64,000 bases of DNA. It comes from Spirochaetales bacterium. Its GTDB lineage: Bacteria > Spirochaetota > Spirochaetia > SZUA-6 > JAFGRV01. The stretch is from positions 1-64,000 of the forward strand of contig JAFGHO010000061.1 of the NCBI GenBank assembly GCA_016930085.1, given 5' to 3'. The notes under the pieces were generated by a model, which did no database searches, had not been told where the DNA came from, and worked only from the letters and a program-made list of their open reading frames with translations. Shown here piece after piece: positions 50,968 to 59,591 of this stretch. The number at the start of each line of letters is the position of its first letter. The stretch's first letter is position 1. A program made the position numbers and the translations under genes.

Positions 50968-52089
50968 TCAACCGGCGATCCGTTTGATCCGGTAGCGATG
51001 TTTCGAATTCGTCGAGGTGAACCGCACACCGATCCCGGTATTGATCACGATCCCTTTCGCGTTGTATTTCTTCTCCAGGCGGACGACACTCGCGCTGCCC
51101 ACCTCGTACACCTTTTCACCGTACTTGACTGCGAGTTCTATCTCGTCGCCGATCGAAAACAGCGAGATATCGTCAATCATGATCAGCATTCCCCCCACGG
51201 AAATATCGTGGCTCGCGAACTCGAGTTCCTTGTAGGCGCCGCTGGGAAGCCTGATTTTGACGAGAACGGGAATGTGAAGCTGTTTTCTTGAAGACGCCCT
51301 GTTGTCGACCTTCGGAAGCGACCCTTTTTGCATGAACTCTTCGGGAAACTCTTCCACCGCCGTATCGATACGAGGCAGGATGAATTTTTTATAGATGAAG
51401 TAAAAACTGATTATCGCACACCCCACCAGAATGAGGATGATAAAAAACAGACCCGACGCCGCCAGGAAGCCCCCCTCCGTTTTCTTTTTTCCGGCCTCAT
51501 CCGGTTCAAAGGTATCCGTTTCCGAATAGAAATTGATCGTCCGCCCGCCGGGAAAATCTTTCACCTTTTCAAACTGCATATCGTCGAAATAAGCGAGCCC
51601 CGTCACGAGGTGGCCGTAAAATCCCAACCGCGCGGCCACGGCAAGCTCCCGCTGCCCTTCCGCTGTCTTTCCGTATACCTGGAGGTACTGCCAGCCGCCG
51701 TTCGTTTCAAAAACGGTCTCCGAGGTTTCCTTGACTCCCAGCACCGTGATGTTCGCCCCGGCGCGGCCCTCCCCCCCCACGTCTTTCACATTGACCCAGC
51801 AGGACAGCCGGTAAAGGGTATCCGGTTCCACATCCAGCCACTGGATCACTTTGGAATCGTTCGGAAGGAGGTTCGCGATCGCCATCGACCGCTTCCCCTC
51901 GTAGGTTACCTCTTCACTCGTATAAAACCGGACCGCATCGTCGGTGTGTTGGTAGGCCTCGAACGTCCATTGCGCTACATACCCCGCCCGTTCGATCTCG
52001 AATCCCCCGTTTTTGATAAGATTCGTTTCCGCTGAAAGCCGGACGATTGAAAGCAGAAGAAGGATTCCTGCAGCCGTCATTCTCTTCAT
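50968..52089 (-). CDS. Membrane-anchored protein with outer CBM-like and inner PilZ domains
   Basis: 373 residues. A signal peptide is followed by a jelly-roll domain like CBM4/9 (about 20-185: NLIKNGGFEIERAG, ending YFDDMQFEKV). One membrane helix (about 208-235) leads to a cytoplasmic PilZ domain (about 258-370, starting NRASSRKQLHIPV, with DISVGGMLI). PilZ binds cyclic di-GMP through RxxxR and D/NxSxxG; here only the second motif is clear. Such a layout could link c-di-GMP to extracellular glycan or adhesion. It is followed after 96 bases by the chaperone-like gene. Confidence 0.8.
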   Translation of the reverse strand: MKRMTAAGILLLLSIVRLSAETNLIKNGGFEIERAGYVAQWTFEAYQHTDDAVRFYTSEEVTYEGKRSMAIANLLPNDSKVIQWLDVEPDTLYRLSCWVNVKDVGGEGRAGANITVLGVKETSETVFETNGGWQYLQVYGKTAEGQRELAVAARLGFYGHLVTGLAYFDDMQFEKVKDFPGGRTINFYSETDTFEPDEAGKKKTEGGFLAASGLFFIILILVGCAIISFYFIYKKFILPRIDTAVEEFPEEFMQKGSLPKVDNRASSRKQLHIPVLVKIRLPSGAYKELEFASHDISVGGMLIMIDDISLFSIGDEIELAVKYGEKVYEVGSASVVRLEKKYNAKGIVINTGIGVRFTSTNSKHRYRIKRIAG

Positions 52090-52169
52090 TACGATACTTC
52101 CTTTATTATTGTCATTATAGTATATCTATCGTCAGATTCTTCAAATAATTCATACAGGATAAAGAAAAG

Positions 52170-52185
52170 CCGGTAAAAGAACCGG
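52170..52185 (-). terminator. Hairpin after the chaperone-like gene
   Basis: CCGGT pairs with ACCGG across a 6-base loop immediately after the stop codon, followed on the minus strand by CTTTTCTTTATC. A short but GC-rich stem plus T-rich tail fits a weak intrinsic terminator. Confidence 0.5.
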
Positions 52186-53028
52186 TTACTTTATTACCAG
52201 GTTGAGGTTCATCCCGAAAATATCGTCATCCCCGCAGTCGGCGATCACGAGCGCCTTGTACGTTTCCGAAGGCATATCGGTAAAATATATCGTGTACCTT
52301 CCGGACAACCCCGGATATATCCGCTTTTTGGTCGCGGTAAACTTGCCGACGAACACCCCCTTCGAGTCGTACAACTCGACCCAGACATCCGGTTTTACCC
52401 AGAGGGTGCCCGTATTTTCGATATCGACCTGGAGGACCTTTTCACTCTCCTTTTTGACGAACCTGGGATTGAGAAACGATATGTTCTTTTCCCCCGTTCC
52501 CTGTATATGGGTGACGAGCTGAATCCCGTAACGTAATATCTGCTGTACCCCGAAGCTGACGATTGCGTCCCCGGCCGCGCTCGATTCCGGCGAACTTTCG
52601 GAAATCGGTTCCACCATGACGATCGACCAGTACGTCCCGTTCAGGGTGGCGTCGTCGGGAACATTGACCGTATAGTAGACCGGTATTGTCTGATTCGGGG
52701 GGATCGTCACCCGCTGGGGGCTGACGGTAATCCATGAGGCATTCGAACGGGAGAGTTTTCCCGCCTCGCCGTAATTGACCTTGCCGTCTGCGAAAAACTC
52801 GTAATCGGTTTTATAAATCTTTATCTCCTGCGGTTTGTCGCCCTTGTTGAGGACCTCGATCATCCCCTTGTACGAGATGCCCGCCGGGGTTTCCTTTTCA
52901 TGGGTAAGTCCCCCGTCGATGATGATGTTACCGTAAAGTTCCGGTACGACGGTAAGAAATACCATGACAAAAAAGACCATGAATCGCAGCCGCTTTGCCC
53001 GGCTGAACGCTGTGATCGTCTGTTTCAT
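52186..53028 (-). CDS. Periplasmic pilus-assembly chaperone-like protein
   Basis: 280 residues. Signal peptide about 1-35, then two Ig-like segments: one with WITVSPQRVTIPPNQTIPVYYTV (about 95-118) and a second ending in YTIYFTDMPSETYKALVIAD. The pattern recalls PapD-type chaperones, though I cannot see the canonical Arg/Lys anchor with certainty. It lies after two secreted subunit-like genes and near an outer-membrane usher-like protein, which supports a role in assembling surface fibres. Confidence 0.65.
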   Translation of the reverse strand: MKQTITAFSRAKRLRFMVFFVMVFLTVVPELYGNIIIDGGLTHEKETPAGISYKGMIEVLNKGDKPQEIKIYKTDYEFFADGKVNYGEAGKLSRSNASWITVSPQRVTIPPNQTIPVYYTVNVPDDATLNGTYWSIVMVEPISESSPESSAAGDAIVSFGVQQILRYGIQLVTHIQGTGEKNISFLNPRFVKKESEKVLQVDIENTGTLWVKPDVWVELYDSKGVFVGKFTATKKRIYPGLSGRYTIYFTDMPSETYKALVIADCGDDDIFGMNLNLVIK

Positions 53029-53046
53029 TGTTCCTCCCGTCTTGCA

Positions 53047-53526
53047 TTAATTGTCGACACCCGTATAGGTGATTGTCGAGGTATAGGTGGTCGCGGCCAG
53101 GTCGGGCACGGTCACCCCGTCTATCCTGTATTTGATATAGACATCATTACGGGCATCGCTTCCCGTAAAAAAGGTCGCAACGGAATCGGTTATCTCGATA
53201 TAACTTGTTCCCCCTGAAATAGTACCCGAACCCGAACCGTCCGTGGTCCTCATCACACAGATACTGAGGTTGGCGTTCCAGGAACCCGTCGTTCGTTCCA
53301 TGTCGATCCTGTAGTTGTTTTTGGGATTGATCATTGAAAAATAGTATTGCGTGTCGGTGGTGTAATAAGAGTCCGTCACGTCGGTTCCCGCGGTGACCGT
53401 GTCGATGGTGACGGTCCAGGTCGCGGTATTGCCCAGCTTGATGTTCGTTTTCGCCTCGCAGATTAAAAGCTCTCCCAAAAAGAAGAGAATGATGAAAAGT
53501 GTCAATCGAATCCGCCGTCTATGCAT
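53047..53526 (-). CDS. Secreted pilin-like protein, family 2 (copy B)
   Basis: 159 residues. Signal peptide about 1-25, then a beta-rich domain homologous to the protein at 47066-47524 (shared GGT-Y-I, FFTG, K/QYRI-GV and a terminal ITYT strand). ATG at 53526 was chosen for GGCGGGAAG upstream and the signal peptide. It lies between the hairpin after the family 1 copy B gene and the chaperone-like gene (18 bases away), in a subunit-chaperone order. Confidence 0.7.
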   Translation of the reverse strand: MHRRRIRLTLFIILFFLGELLICEAKTNIKLGNTATWTVTIDTVTAGTDVTDSYYTTDTQYYFSMINPKNNYRIDMERTTGSWNANLSICVMRTTDGSGSGTISGGTSYIEITDSVATFFTGSDARNDVYIKYRIDGVTVPDLAATTYTSTITYTGVDN

Positions 53527-53567
53527 GACTTCCCGCCGGTCACTCTTCCGGCTATTCAGTTTTATTA

Positions 53568-53597
53568 TAAAAAGGGGACAAAAATGTCCCCTTTTTA
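53568..53597 (-). terminator. Intrinsic terminator after family 1 copy B
   Basis: TAAAAAGGGGACA pairs with TGTCCCCTTTTTA around AAAA, a 13-bp stem with a U-rich side on the minus strand. It lies about 19 bases after the stop of the gene at 53616 and could limit read-through into the family 2 and chaperone genes, giving an excess of the first subunit. Confidence 0.75.
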
Positions 53598-53615
53598 TGG
53601 AAATCGGCACGCGAT

Positions 53616-54167
53616 TTATTGATCGACCATGGTATAGGTTACTGTTACGGTCTTTCCGGCATCCGTCACCAGTGAAGCGGCATCCTCCACATTCAACGAA
53701 TACGTCAATTCCGCGCCATTTGTCGTCAGAATCCCCGTATAACAGCTTCCGATGTCCGTGATCAGGTCCCCGCTGTAGAGGGTCGAGTCGTCCGCGAGGG
53801 TCAACTCCGCCTCCTCCGATCCCTTGCTGCCCGCACCGCCCGCCTGTATGACGGCAACGACGGTGAGTTCGGTCCCGGCCGGGGCAAAATTTCCCCCGGA
53901 AGTGGCAGCGGCCGTGATCTTGTGATACGTTCCCGAATCGACAAGCGACGTGTAGTGCAGGTCCTGGCTCGAATCCGGTGTCGCATCGGTTACCTGCTCA
54001 CCGGGCGTCGCCGCGTTGATGGTCAGCGTAACGTCCGATCCATCGGAAAGCACTACTTCGAACACTTCAGCGACGATCATGGTCACGTCATGGGCATCGT
54101 TGTCTGCGCCGAAACTCAGGGTCGCGACAAGTGACATTATTAAAACAAGAATTGATAGTCTCCGCAT
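53616..54167 (-). CDS. Secreted pilin-like protein, family 1 (copy B)
   Basis: 183 residues. Signal peptide about 1-21, then a beta-rich domain homologous to the protein at 46363-46896. It keeps the APAGTEL and IGSCYTG motifs and the terminal VTVTYTMVD strand. An ATG at 54167 follows a strong AAGGAGGAATT; a longer frame is unlikely. It heads a minus-strand run (subunit, subunit, chaperone-like), probably with the plus-strand usher-like protein as partner. Confidence 0.7.
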   Translation of the reverse strand: MRRLSILVLIMSLVATLSFGADNDAHDVTMIVAEVFEVVLSDGSDVTLTINAATPGEQVTDATPDSSQDLHYTSLVDSGTYHKITAAATSGGNFAPAGTELTVVAVIQAGGAGSKGSEEAELTLADDSTLYSGDLITDIGSCYTGILTTNGAELTYSLNVEDAASLVTDAGKTVTVTYTMVDQ

Positions 54168-54556
54168 AATTCCTCCTTCGTCCACACGGAACAATCCAAC
54201 GCCGTTCGTGGCTTCTCTCTCTGCTTTTGTGGTCGTACTTGATGTAATTCGACTTCAATCCTCACGTGCCACTATAAATATAATCATTAGGGATGAAAAA
54301 TTCAAATTTTACCGCCCGGTTACATCAAAAATCCTTGCGATTATTGCAATGTAACCCGCCATGCATACACTTTATAGAGTGGAATGTGCCCCGCGAACAG
54401 GAAACCGGGCGTTCCCGATTATCGAAAACGGCGGATTAATTTGACTTTTTACCATTGTATGTATAAATTTATATATACCTGCCAAAAAGAAATGAATTGC
54501 AATTTATTATTATATTTCGATAAAAACAAGCTGAAGCGGAGAGAGACGATAGGTGG
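54168..54556. other. Divergent intergenic region of the pilus-like locus
   Basis: About 390 bases between divergent genes. It holds a candidate plus-strand promoter (54441-54467) and a GGAGAGAG ribosome site near 54538. I see no further gene. Confidence 0.55.
54441..54467 (+). promoter_or_regulatory. Candidate promoter of the usher-like gene
   Basis: TTGACT (54441-54446) and TATAAA (54462-54467) with a 15-base spacer; TAAATT at 54464-54469 would give 17. AT-rich surroundings make chance matches likely. Confidence 0.35.
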
Positions 54557-57500
54557 ATGATGGCAAATGACCGTCCCCGGCCGGCTGCGGGGCTGCTTTT
54601 TTTTTTACTGCTTCTCTTTTTTCCCTTCCCCTCTCAGGCGGAAGAAGAAAATACCGGTATTCTCGCCTACACGGGGAAAACCCCGATCGCGGTCACACCG
54701 GCCAACAAGATCACCCTCACCTATCTCGTGACAAACACGGGTGATTCGCCGAGGACGGTCCGGTCCAAACCCGACATCCCCGATGGGTGGCGGATCGTCA
54801 TCCCGGACCGCCCCTTCTCCCTCGAACCGGGAGAGACCTCCCTCCGCCTCGTTCCCCTCTACATTCCGGGAAGGGTCAGGGCGGGCCGTTACGCGGTCTC
54901 CTACACGGTATGGGACGAGGCGGATCCCACCTTTTACATGGGGACCATGGTGACCGTCGACGTCCTTCCGGAAACGATCATCGGTCTTAAAATCATCGAA
55001 AGCCCCGAATACGCGATCGCCGGCGAACCCTACCGGACGCAAGCCCTTCTCACCAATGACGGCAATGTGAGTGCGGATATCAACATCCGGATACGGAGCA
55101 GGGCCCCGATACCCTACACGATATCGCCGGCAATCGACGGCAATGTCCTCACCGTCCCGGAATGGGAAGCAATACCCCTCGACATCACCTTTTCCCCGGA
55201 TAAAAAACTTCCATATACGGAACACGCCTTTGAAATCATCGTCACCCCCCCCGATGGGGCCGGGGGCGGATCCGAAGCCGCCTTCACGCCGGTCACCGAA
55301 CGCATCACCGTGGATGTCATCCCCAGAAAAAGCGGGGGAGACGACATCCTCTTCACCTACCCCTTCAGGCTCGATGTGACCGGAACCGGCCATTATCACG
55401 AAACCCTGGACGGAAGCTCGCAGGTAAAGCTTTCGGGCAACGGGTATCTCGATGAAGACGGCAGCCACCGGCTTTCGGTCGAATTGCAGAAAAAGATCGA
55501 TTCGTACAACAATATCGTCTTTCATCCCCAGGACAGCTACACCGTCAGGTACCGGACAGACTATTACGATTTTCTCATCGGCGACCACACCTATTCACTG
55601 AGTCCCCTCCTCGAATATTCCCGGTACGGACGCGGGGTGCATGCAAAGGGGAATATCGGGCCGTTCCGCATCGGTTCATACTACCACGCAAGCCCTTCCG
55701 CGGACTCGGGGACCGACCATTATATCGGGGGATACGCCGGGTACCGGCTTTTCGGCAGCGGGCCGGAATCGTTCCCCGTCTACAGTGTCGACCTCAACCT
55801 CCTGGGCAGGTTGGACGACGACTTTCTTTTCGGGGCGTACCAGGAATGGAATCCCCTCCCGTCCGTGAACATGACACTCGACGCGGCCGGGGGAAGCGAG
55901 GCCGGCGGGGCTTTGGCCCCAGCGTTTCAGCTGACCTCGAGCGGGGATTTCAGGTGGTGGACCTACAGCGTCACCGGCCTCTATGCCGATCCGCATTTTC
56001 CCGGCTACTACCGGGACATGTACATGATTTCGGGAGCCATGTCGTTCAGGCTGCTCGGGAACAGCCTTTACCTGAAAGGTCTTTACCGACTCGATCAGCG
56101 GAACCTTCTCGAGGACCCGTCCCTCGTGACCGCCCCCCTCTCGCAGTCATTCCAGATCGGGGGGACCTATTACTTCGCGCCCAAAGGCCCCTCGCTCAAC
56201 ACGTCATGGATCCTCAACAACAGGGTCGATCTCATGTCCGACCCCGACTTCGACAGACTGGAAAACATTCTCTCCTTCACCTACTCGCACCCCTTTTTCG
56301 ACACCCTCAGATGGTACAGCACGGTCGAACTCGGTTATCGCGTCGATACGGTCCTCGACTCGGAACGCTTTTCCCACAAATACATCACCAATGTAAATTA
56401 CAGGATCACCCGAAATCTTTCATTCTGGGGCTCGCTTTTCTATGAAGGAAAACTCGACTCCCTCTATCCCGATTTGCACACGTTCGGCGTCAGCGCAAGC
56501 GGGGGCTACACCCTCGGGGACGCCGTCATCTCGCTCAAGGCGAACAACAACTACGGCTTTACCGAAACCGGCCTTTCATATATCGGTCTTATCCTCAACG
56601 GGGGCTTCGTCGCCGCCTTTGAAAACTCGCACCGCATGTCCGTCGATACCTCCTACCAGATATTCGACGGCATGGATACCTTCGATTACAATTTCACCCT
56701 CTCGCTTCTCTACAGCATTCCCTTTGAAATACCGGTCGGGCGAAAGAAAGACGCGGGACGGGTGAAGGGGATCTTCATCGACAGCAGAACGGGAAAACCC
56801 CTGAAAGACATCATCGTCAGGCTGGGGAAAAAGGCCGTTATCACCGATGCGTCGGGGACGTTCTCCTTCGCGCCGCTTTCGGAAGGCACCTATTACCTCG
56901 ACTGCAATCTTCTCCGGCTCGGAACCAACCTCATCCCGACCGAACAGGTCCCGATCGAAGCCATTGTCGAGAAGGGAAAAGACACCTCACTCACTATCTA
57001 CATCACCGAAGGGGGAAGTATTTCCGGCAGGGTGCTGCTGTACGGCTTCAAGCAAAAGGGGTTGAAGGAGACGGACGAAGCGTCCGCTTCACCCGAATAC
57101 ACGGAGGCCGGGGGCATGCAGCACGCTATCCTTCAGTTGAGTGACGGCAATCTCGTCAAACGGCGGGTAACGGACAGGGAAGGAAACTTTTCGTTCGAGG
57201 AGATCATCCCGGGCAGGTGGACCCTGCATCTCATTATTCCCCGTCTTCCCGATTACTATTATATCGAAGAACAGAGTTTCACCTTCGACTTCGTTCCCGG
57301 CCGGAAACAGGAAATCGTGTTCCGCGTCCTTCCCCAGAAGCGGACCGTCCGGCTTATCGAGGAAAAAAGCATGACCCTCGAAATGATCACCATGGATGAA
57401 GAGACCGATGAAACGCGGCCGGAAGCGACGCCGCTTCCGGCAGACGTCACGGAAACGACACCACAGCCGAAGCCCGTCCCGGAAGATTCACCTGAGACAA

Positions 57501-57901
57501 CCCCCGGCCCCACACCGGGGGCGACCCCTGTTCCGACCCCGGAACAAACCGCGGAAATCACCCCCGTTCCGGCCCCGGAACAAACCCCGGAACCTGCCGC
57601 TTCTCCCGCCCCCTCATCCGCTCCGGAGGCGACACCGGTCGCGACCGCGGTTCCCTTTGAAACGCCGGTACCGGCGACGACCCCCGAACCTTCGGGTCCG
57701 CCGACCGAACCAGTAAAAACAGCACTACCGACCCCGACACAGACACCGCGCCCGGCACAGACGCCGGAACCCTCCTCTCCGTCCCCGCTGCCGTACGACA
57801 TACCCGAACCCTCACCCACGATAAAGCCCGACGACATACCCGAACCCTCACCCACGATAAAGCCGGATGAAATTCCGCCGCCGCGCCGGACAAGGGGGTA
57901 A
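54557..57901 (+). CDS. Large outer-membrane protein with usher-like and carboxypeptidase-like repeats
   Basis: 1114 residues. Signal peptide about 1-30. An Ig-like N-terminal region (about 35-250) resembles NEW3/CARDB domains. A long beta-strand region (about 275-735) has many aromatic-ended strands typical of an outer-membrane barrel. Near 745-930 come two carboxypeptidase-regulatory-like folds (GIFIDSRTGKPLKDIIVRLG, with DASGTFSFAPLSEGTYYLD). A Thr/Pro-rich tail (about 955-1114) contains EPSPTIKPDDIPEPS repeats. It may be an usher for the subunits encoded on the other strand, but the canonical FimD plug domain is not clear to me. Confidence 0.7.
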   Translation: MMANDRPRPAAGLLFFLLLLFFPFPSQAEEENTGILAYTGKTPIAVTPANKITLTYLVTNTGDSPRTVRSKPDIPDGWRIVIPDRPFSLEPGETSLRLVPLYIPGRVRAGRYAVSYTVWDEADPTFYMGTMVTVDVLPETIIGLKIIESPEYAIAGEPYRTQALLTNDGNVSADINIRIRSRAPIPYTISPAIDGNVLTVPEWEAIPLDITFSPDKKLPYTEHAFEIIVTPPDGAGGGSEAAFTPVTERITVDVIPRKSGGDDILFTYPFRLDVTGTGHYHETLDGSSQVKLSGNGYLDEDGSHRLSVELQKKIDSYNNIVFHPQDSYTVRYRTDYYDFLIGDHTYSLSPLLEYSRYGRGVHAKGNIGPFRIGSYYHASPSADSGTDHYIGGYAGYRLFGSGPESFPVYSVDLNLLGRLDDDFLFGAYQEWNPLPSVNMTLDAAGGSEAGGALAPAFQLTSSGDFRWWTYSVTGLYADPHFPGYYRDMYMISGAMSFRLLGNSLYLKGLYRLDQRNLLEDPSLVTAPLSQSFQIGGTYYFAPKGPSLNTSWILNNRVDLMSDPDFDRLENILSFTYSHPFFDTLRWYSTVELGYRVDTVLDSERFSHKYITNVNYRITRNLSFWGSLFYEGKLDSLYPDLHTFGVSASGGYTLGDAVISLKANNNYGFTETGLSYIGLILNGGFVAAFENSHRMSVDTSYQIFDGMDTFDYNFTLSLLYSIPFEIPVGRKKDAGRVKGIFIDSRTGKPLKDIIVRLGKKAVITDASGTFSFAPLSEGTYYLDCNLLRLGTNLIPTEQVPIEAIVEKGKDTSLTIYITEGGSISGRVLLYGFKQKGLKETDEASASPEYTEAGGMQHAILQLSDGNLVKRRVTDREGNFSFEEIIPGRWTLHLIIPRLPDYYYIEEQSFTFDFVPGRKQEIVFRVLPQKRTVRLIEEKSMTLEMITMDEETDETRPEATPLPADVTETTPQPKPVPEDSPETTPGPTPGATPVPTPEQTAEITPVPAPEQTPEPAASPAPSSAPEATPVATAVPFETPVPATTPEPSGPPTEPVKTALPTPTQTPRPAQTPEPSSPSPLPYDIPEPSPTIKPDDIPEPSPTIKPDEIPPPRRTRG
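57405..57900. repeat. Low-complexity Pro/Thr/Glu-rich coding repeat
   Basis: The last ~165 codons are dominated by Pro, Thr, Glu and Ala, with a perfect tandem copy of DIPEPSPTIKPD-type units at the end (near 57797-57873). It probably forms an extended, wall- or surface-spanning stalk. Confidence 0.75.
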
Positions 57902-58077
57902 GAAGAGAGACGATATAGAAATAGCATTTTCCAAATACTTGCATCAAAACACCGGGACCGGCAGACTCCTCACCCCCCCCGACCGCCCCTAATCGGACCA
58001 TACGGACAGGCTACTGGACTTTTTCACCCGCCTGTGGTATAAAACTACCGGTACCCGGTCATGAAAGGGGAACGACG

Positions 58078-59226
58078 ATGAAAAAAACGACAATCATCTT
58101 TATGGGAATAACAGCGGCCGTCTTCACGATTCTTGCCGCCTGCGGGGACGGTGACGGAAAACAAAAGAACAATGCCGCAGGGAGGTCGGAACCCGGCGAA
58201 GAGAGGATCTGCTGGGAAGCGGTCGGTAAAACGGGATTCAGCAGCGGAACGGCCGATTCGATATCACTTGATGTCGAAAACGGTATTCCGTATGTCACAT
58301 TCAATGACAGCGGCCCCGGCAGCAATTTCAGTGCCATGCGGTTCAAAAACGGTGTATGGCACCGCATTGGAGACACCGGCGGCATCACCGCGGCAACGGA
58401 AAATCCTTCCTTGTATGTCTCCGAGGGCATCCCCTACATCGCGTTTCAGGATACCGCAAGGGAAAACAGGTTGTCCGTTGCTTCATGCGACGCCGATAAA
58501 TGGCAGGTCGTCGGAGAAAGGGGAATTTCGGCAGGTCCCGCCGAAATTCCCGTGATCGCCGTCGACCGGGGCGTCATCTACGTCGCGTTCAGGGACAGCT
58601 CGGACAACTCGGTCGGCGTTACCGTATTCGCCTGGAATGACGGCTCATGGTCGCGTTTAGGCCGAAAACAATTTTCCGGCGGCCTTGTCTACGAAATTTC
58701 ACTCGCCGTCGATAACGGTGTCCCCTATGTGTCGTTCATCGACTACCTTGCAGGAAACAGGGCATCGGTCATGAAATATAACGGAACATCCTGGGAATAT
58801 TGCGGCGGCAGGGGAATGACCGAACATCCCGCCCTCTATACCGCTTTTACCGTAAAAGACGGTACCGCCTACCTCGCGTTTCAGGACACGGAAAACTCGG
58901 GCAAGGGAATATGTATAATCTATAAAAACGATGCGTGGGAAGTGGTGGGCGGCGAACCGTTTTCACCCGGACTCGCCAATTTCGTGTCCATCTCCGTCAG
59001 GGAAACGGTCCCCTACATCGCTTTCAGCGACGAACGCCGCCTTTACAAAGCGACGGTGGTGAAATTCGAAAACAATGACTGGGTGACGGTGGGAAGCCCC
59101 GCTTTTTCTGATTCCGCGATCGGCTATCTCCGCTGTGCCGCGGATGATGGGGCGGTCTATGCCGCATACAGCGACGGCATGCAGCAGGGTAAAATCACGG
59201 TCATGAAATGCTCAGGCGGCTTTTGA
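58078..59226 (+). CDS. Propeller-like lipoprotein of unknown function
   Basis: 382 residues. Lipobox ILAAC (about 18-22). About seven or eight repeats of ~45 residues follow; each has a VENGIPYVTF-type strand, a turn with D(S/T), a short W-containing strand and a VG-type close. This is beta-propeller-like. No enzymatic residues stand out. GGGGAACGACG precedes the ATG. Confidence 0.75.
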   Translation: MKKTTIIFMGITAAVFTILAACGDGDGKQKNNAAGRSEPGEERICWEAVGKTGFSSGTADSISLDVENGIPYVTFNDSGPGSNFSAMRFKNGVWHRIGDTGGITAATENPSLYVSEGIPYIAFQDTARENRLSVASCDADKWQVVGERGISAGPAEIPVIAVDRGVIYVAFRDSSDNSVGVTVFAWNDGSWSRLGRKQFSGGLVYEISLAVDNGVPYVSFIDYLAGNRASVMKYNGTSWEYCGGRGMTEHPALYTAFTVKDGTAYLAFQDTENSGKGICIIYKNDAWEVVGGEPFSPGLANFVSISVRETVPYIAFSDERRLYKATVVKFENNDWVTVGSPAFSDSAIGYLRCAADDGAVYAAYSDGMQQGKITVMKCSGGF

Positions 59227-59574
59227 TGCCGGAACAGCCGGTCTTGATTTCTTTCGAATAAATAACCTGCGTATCTTTACCATTGCTGCTGTTCGTGATG
59301 AATCCGGGTTGATTCTCTTCCCTAAAAAAAATCGAATCAAGAAAATTTCTCACAGAGTCGCAGGGGACACAGAGAAAGAATGTAATGTTTCTTTCGCCGG
59401 ATCCCTTGTGAGAGATACAATTCCCACATACAACATCGAATAAATTCTCAAGATAATCTATTTTTATCGTTTAAACAATTATGCAACAGGAACTCATTAG
59501 TTACGCGGCGCGGCTTTTTCTGTTTTCGAAGAGAGAATGATAGAAACACGCCATTATAACCTGCGGTTATCGTC
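59227..59574. other. Gene-free region before paaK
   Basis: About 350 bases with a CACAGAG-type repeat (59347-59380) and the first of two 15-base palindromes (59556-59570). No gene is visible. Confidence 0.5.
59347..59380. repeat. CACAGAG-type interspersed repeat
   Basis: tctcacagagtcgcagggga followed by cacagagaaagaa. Related to the copies at 44781 and 46101-46187. Confidence 0.65.
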
Positions 59575-59591
59575 TTATAACCCGCGGTTAT
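59556..59591. repeat. Two 15-base palindromes in direct repeat at the paaK stop
   Basis: ATAACCTGCGGTTAT (59556-59570) and ATAACCCGCGGTTAT (59577-59591), 21 bases apart. The second overlaps the last codons of paaK. Each can form a small hairpin; together they could act as a weak terminator or protein-binding site. Confidence 0.55.

Noticed and set aside
54605..55588. 327-residue minus-strand frame
   Set aside because: Antisense to the usher-like protein; no domain features.
57259..57927. 222-residue Gly/Val/Ser-rich minus-strand frame
   Set aside because: It is the antisense of the Pro/Thr/Glu-rich tail and arises from that biased sequence.
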